The translations under genes and the position numbers were made by a program. This document shows, piece after piece, positions 32,901-32,971 of a stretch of DNA of 32,971 bases (position 1 is the first letter of the stretch; every line of letters starts with the position of its first letter). The notes under the pieces are model-generated. The model ran no database searches and had not been told where the DNA came from. It saw nothing but the letters and a program-made list of their open reading frames with translations. Source of the stretch: a virus; the IMG/VR virus record IMGVR_UViG_3300050821_002755, positions 1 to 32,971 of that record; one strand, 5' to 3'.

Positions 32901-32971
32901 GTTAGCGGTGTAACCAAAGCTCAACTTATAGGATGTGTATTAAATTTAGATAATAGTTCAGTTAATACATA
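29910..32971 (+). CDS. Collagen-like tail fibre, N-terminal and central part (continues at 1-218)
   Basis: Together with 1-218 this encodes a 1067-residue protein. Residues 1-170 form a compact domain ([50 protein letters not shown]) that resembles tail-terminator or tail-completion proteins of Bacteroidota phages. Residues 175-238 are about 21 Gly-X-Y triplets ([15 protein letters not shown] and so on) with one interruption, a collagen-like rod. The rest is a tract of repeats of about 48 residues ([21 protein letters not shown], then [14 protein letters not shown]), fitting a long beta fibre. The frame is open at the contig end only because of the arbitrary cut. Host binding is inferred. Confidence 0.85.
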   Translation, partial: MASDTQSLQKIYSIIQDLALRNKMVAACQFGPTWNIGTSNILTPFVWVEPTETTIVYSSTGMGTQLFGFNIYCMDRINKGDDNWIETQSDTRYIIETMVAQIDSHPYFIANNIAFISDQTLEPMVEESDINCNGWVWRCRLNMPLRYGICNTPYYPVTGFTVSLNSNIAEYRLIGATGPQGPIGPTGPQGATGATGIGVTGPTGTSGSIGATGPTGATGPQGDIGATGATGISGATGYGVTQSWQDTLDVSSTLNKDNTADVNGYSFTFTDVFDFNARIIDKFSITDTDSFASLLDVDVNGNFNLYSLIDTFHNNTFSIDIEGNLSLQGSNDGTTYFQTFQVDNTGQIISHSIVNGVQNEIFNITSDGSLYLNSSNSGDGTGFLNTFNIDDYGEMILASNINVRSNVTLIVDRYGNMNVRGDGNTGDGTNYQNTLQLSRSGEFEVISNFNGISNTTLDISDDGTLQLNGDGNAGDGTGFVNILYVGDTGFFKLFSNLGGVQNETLQIGVDGDLTLFGDDGRGDGTGFVETFNINWDGYTTIFSNIIGNQNQTLNIDNEGNFNIYGDSGSADGTNFQKTFGIDDQGQLVLQSNINGSSNGTFNIDRFGVLNLLGDGGAGDGTNFNTTFNIDPSGQIFAFANINGTQNQILGLGKYGNFSILASFDDTGDSYIGSFEVSSDGSYSFSNTQFNANILYSTAVGEFTLYSIINTQNVTLHLSDEGYFSINGDGGNNDGTGFQQTLSLSESGYFVINSNISGNQNQTLSLDTFGEFHINGCGIDTTTYVNTFVIDRQGFLQVYSNLNGIQNETFQVDKEGGLTLWGDADYGDGTGFQNTFQVTSTGILNLWSNLVGTTPIQTFQIDDNGNLNVYGIVSGVQYNTLFLDSYGNFQLFAATTLGVNNTFTVTNSGVAYINSIIDGFNNTTFSIDNEGNFTLSGDGGNNDGTGFFPTLTIDNEGDFNLYSNISGNQNNTLSIGNNGDFRLNILNGSFNPTLEINVVSGVTKAQLIGCVLNLDNSSVNT
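32896..32971 (+). repeat. 76-bp terminal overlap with bases 1-76
   Basis: Identical to the first 76 bases. The fibre reading frame runs through in register, so this is the assembly overlap of a circular (or circularly permuted) genome rather than a biological duplication. Confidence 0.95.

Noticed and set aside
32896-32971. Terminal direct repeat as biological terminal redundancy
   Set aside because: A length of 76 bases is typical of the k-mer overlap left by assembly of a circular molecule; true terminal repeats of tailed phages are usually longer or absent after assembly.

Overview
This window is the essentially complete genome of a small, strongly AT-rich tailed phage. The first 76 bases are repeated exactly at the end (32896-32971), so the contig closes into a circle of 32,895 bp. 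The cut falls inside a tail-fibre gene. The host is most likely a member of the Bacteroidota. This is inferred from the type of structural proteins (XkdF-like protease, characteristic tail proteins), the A/T-rich translation starts with few Shine-Dalgarno sequences, and a lipoprotein with a charged CKKE start. I see no integrase, repressor, tRNA, CRISPR or insertion sequence, and no recognisable polymerase, helicase, primase or replication initiator.

Layout. (1) A rightward virion block runs from about 25.6 kb through the circular junction to 17.36 kb: terminase small and large subunits, a GIY-YIG nuclease, the tail chaperone pair made by a frameshift, the fibre, an ATP-grasp enzyme, a neck protein, two large tail-tip proteins, a repeat-rich appendage, tape measure, prohead protease, scaffold, major capsid, tail tube, portal, connector, a metallopeptidase and two small membrane proteins resembling holins. 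(2) A leftward operon of six small genes (19.08-17.43 kb) ends with a 60-residue proline-rich lipoprotein and a bidirectional hairpin terminator. (3) A gene-poor 0.8 kb interval (19.08-19.89 kb) holds a highly structured element with a 19-bp stem and a predicted pseudoknot: a candidate large noncoding RNA and/or replication origin. (4) A rightward accessory and early block (19.89-25.6 kb) has many small, tightly overlapping genes, including a PD-(D/E)XK-like protein, a tandem array of related small proteins, zinc-ribbon proteins and a sigma-factor-like protein.

How it may work together. A conserved AT-rich motif occurs five times: as two perfect 34-bp inverted copies bordering the structured interval, once at the start of that interval, once before 22.387 kb, and once after the large terminase. 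It looks like a phage-specific promoter, and the sigma-like protein at 23.3 kb could read it. In the accessory block, gene junctions reuse the same short sequences, so unrelated small proteins end in the same peptides (IRNKKIDDILK, KINKIIDE, EKEI). This suggests growth by duplication and swapping at conserved translation-coupling junctions. The GIY-YIG nuclease carries a copied piece of the tail-tube gene at its N-terminus, a trace of a homing event.
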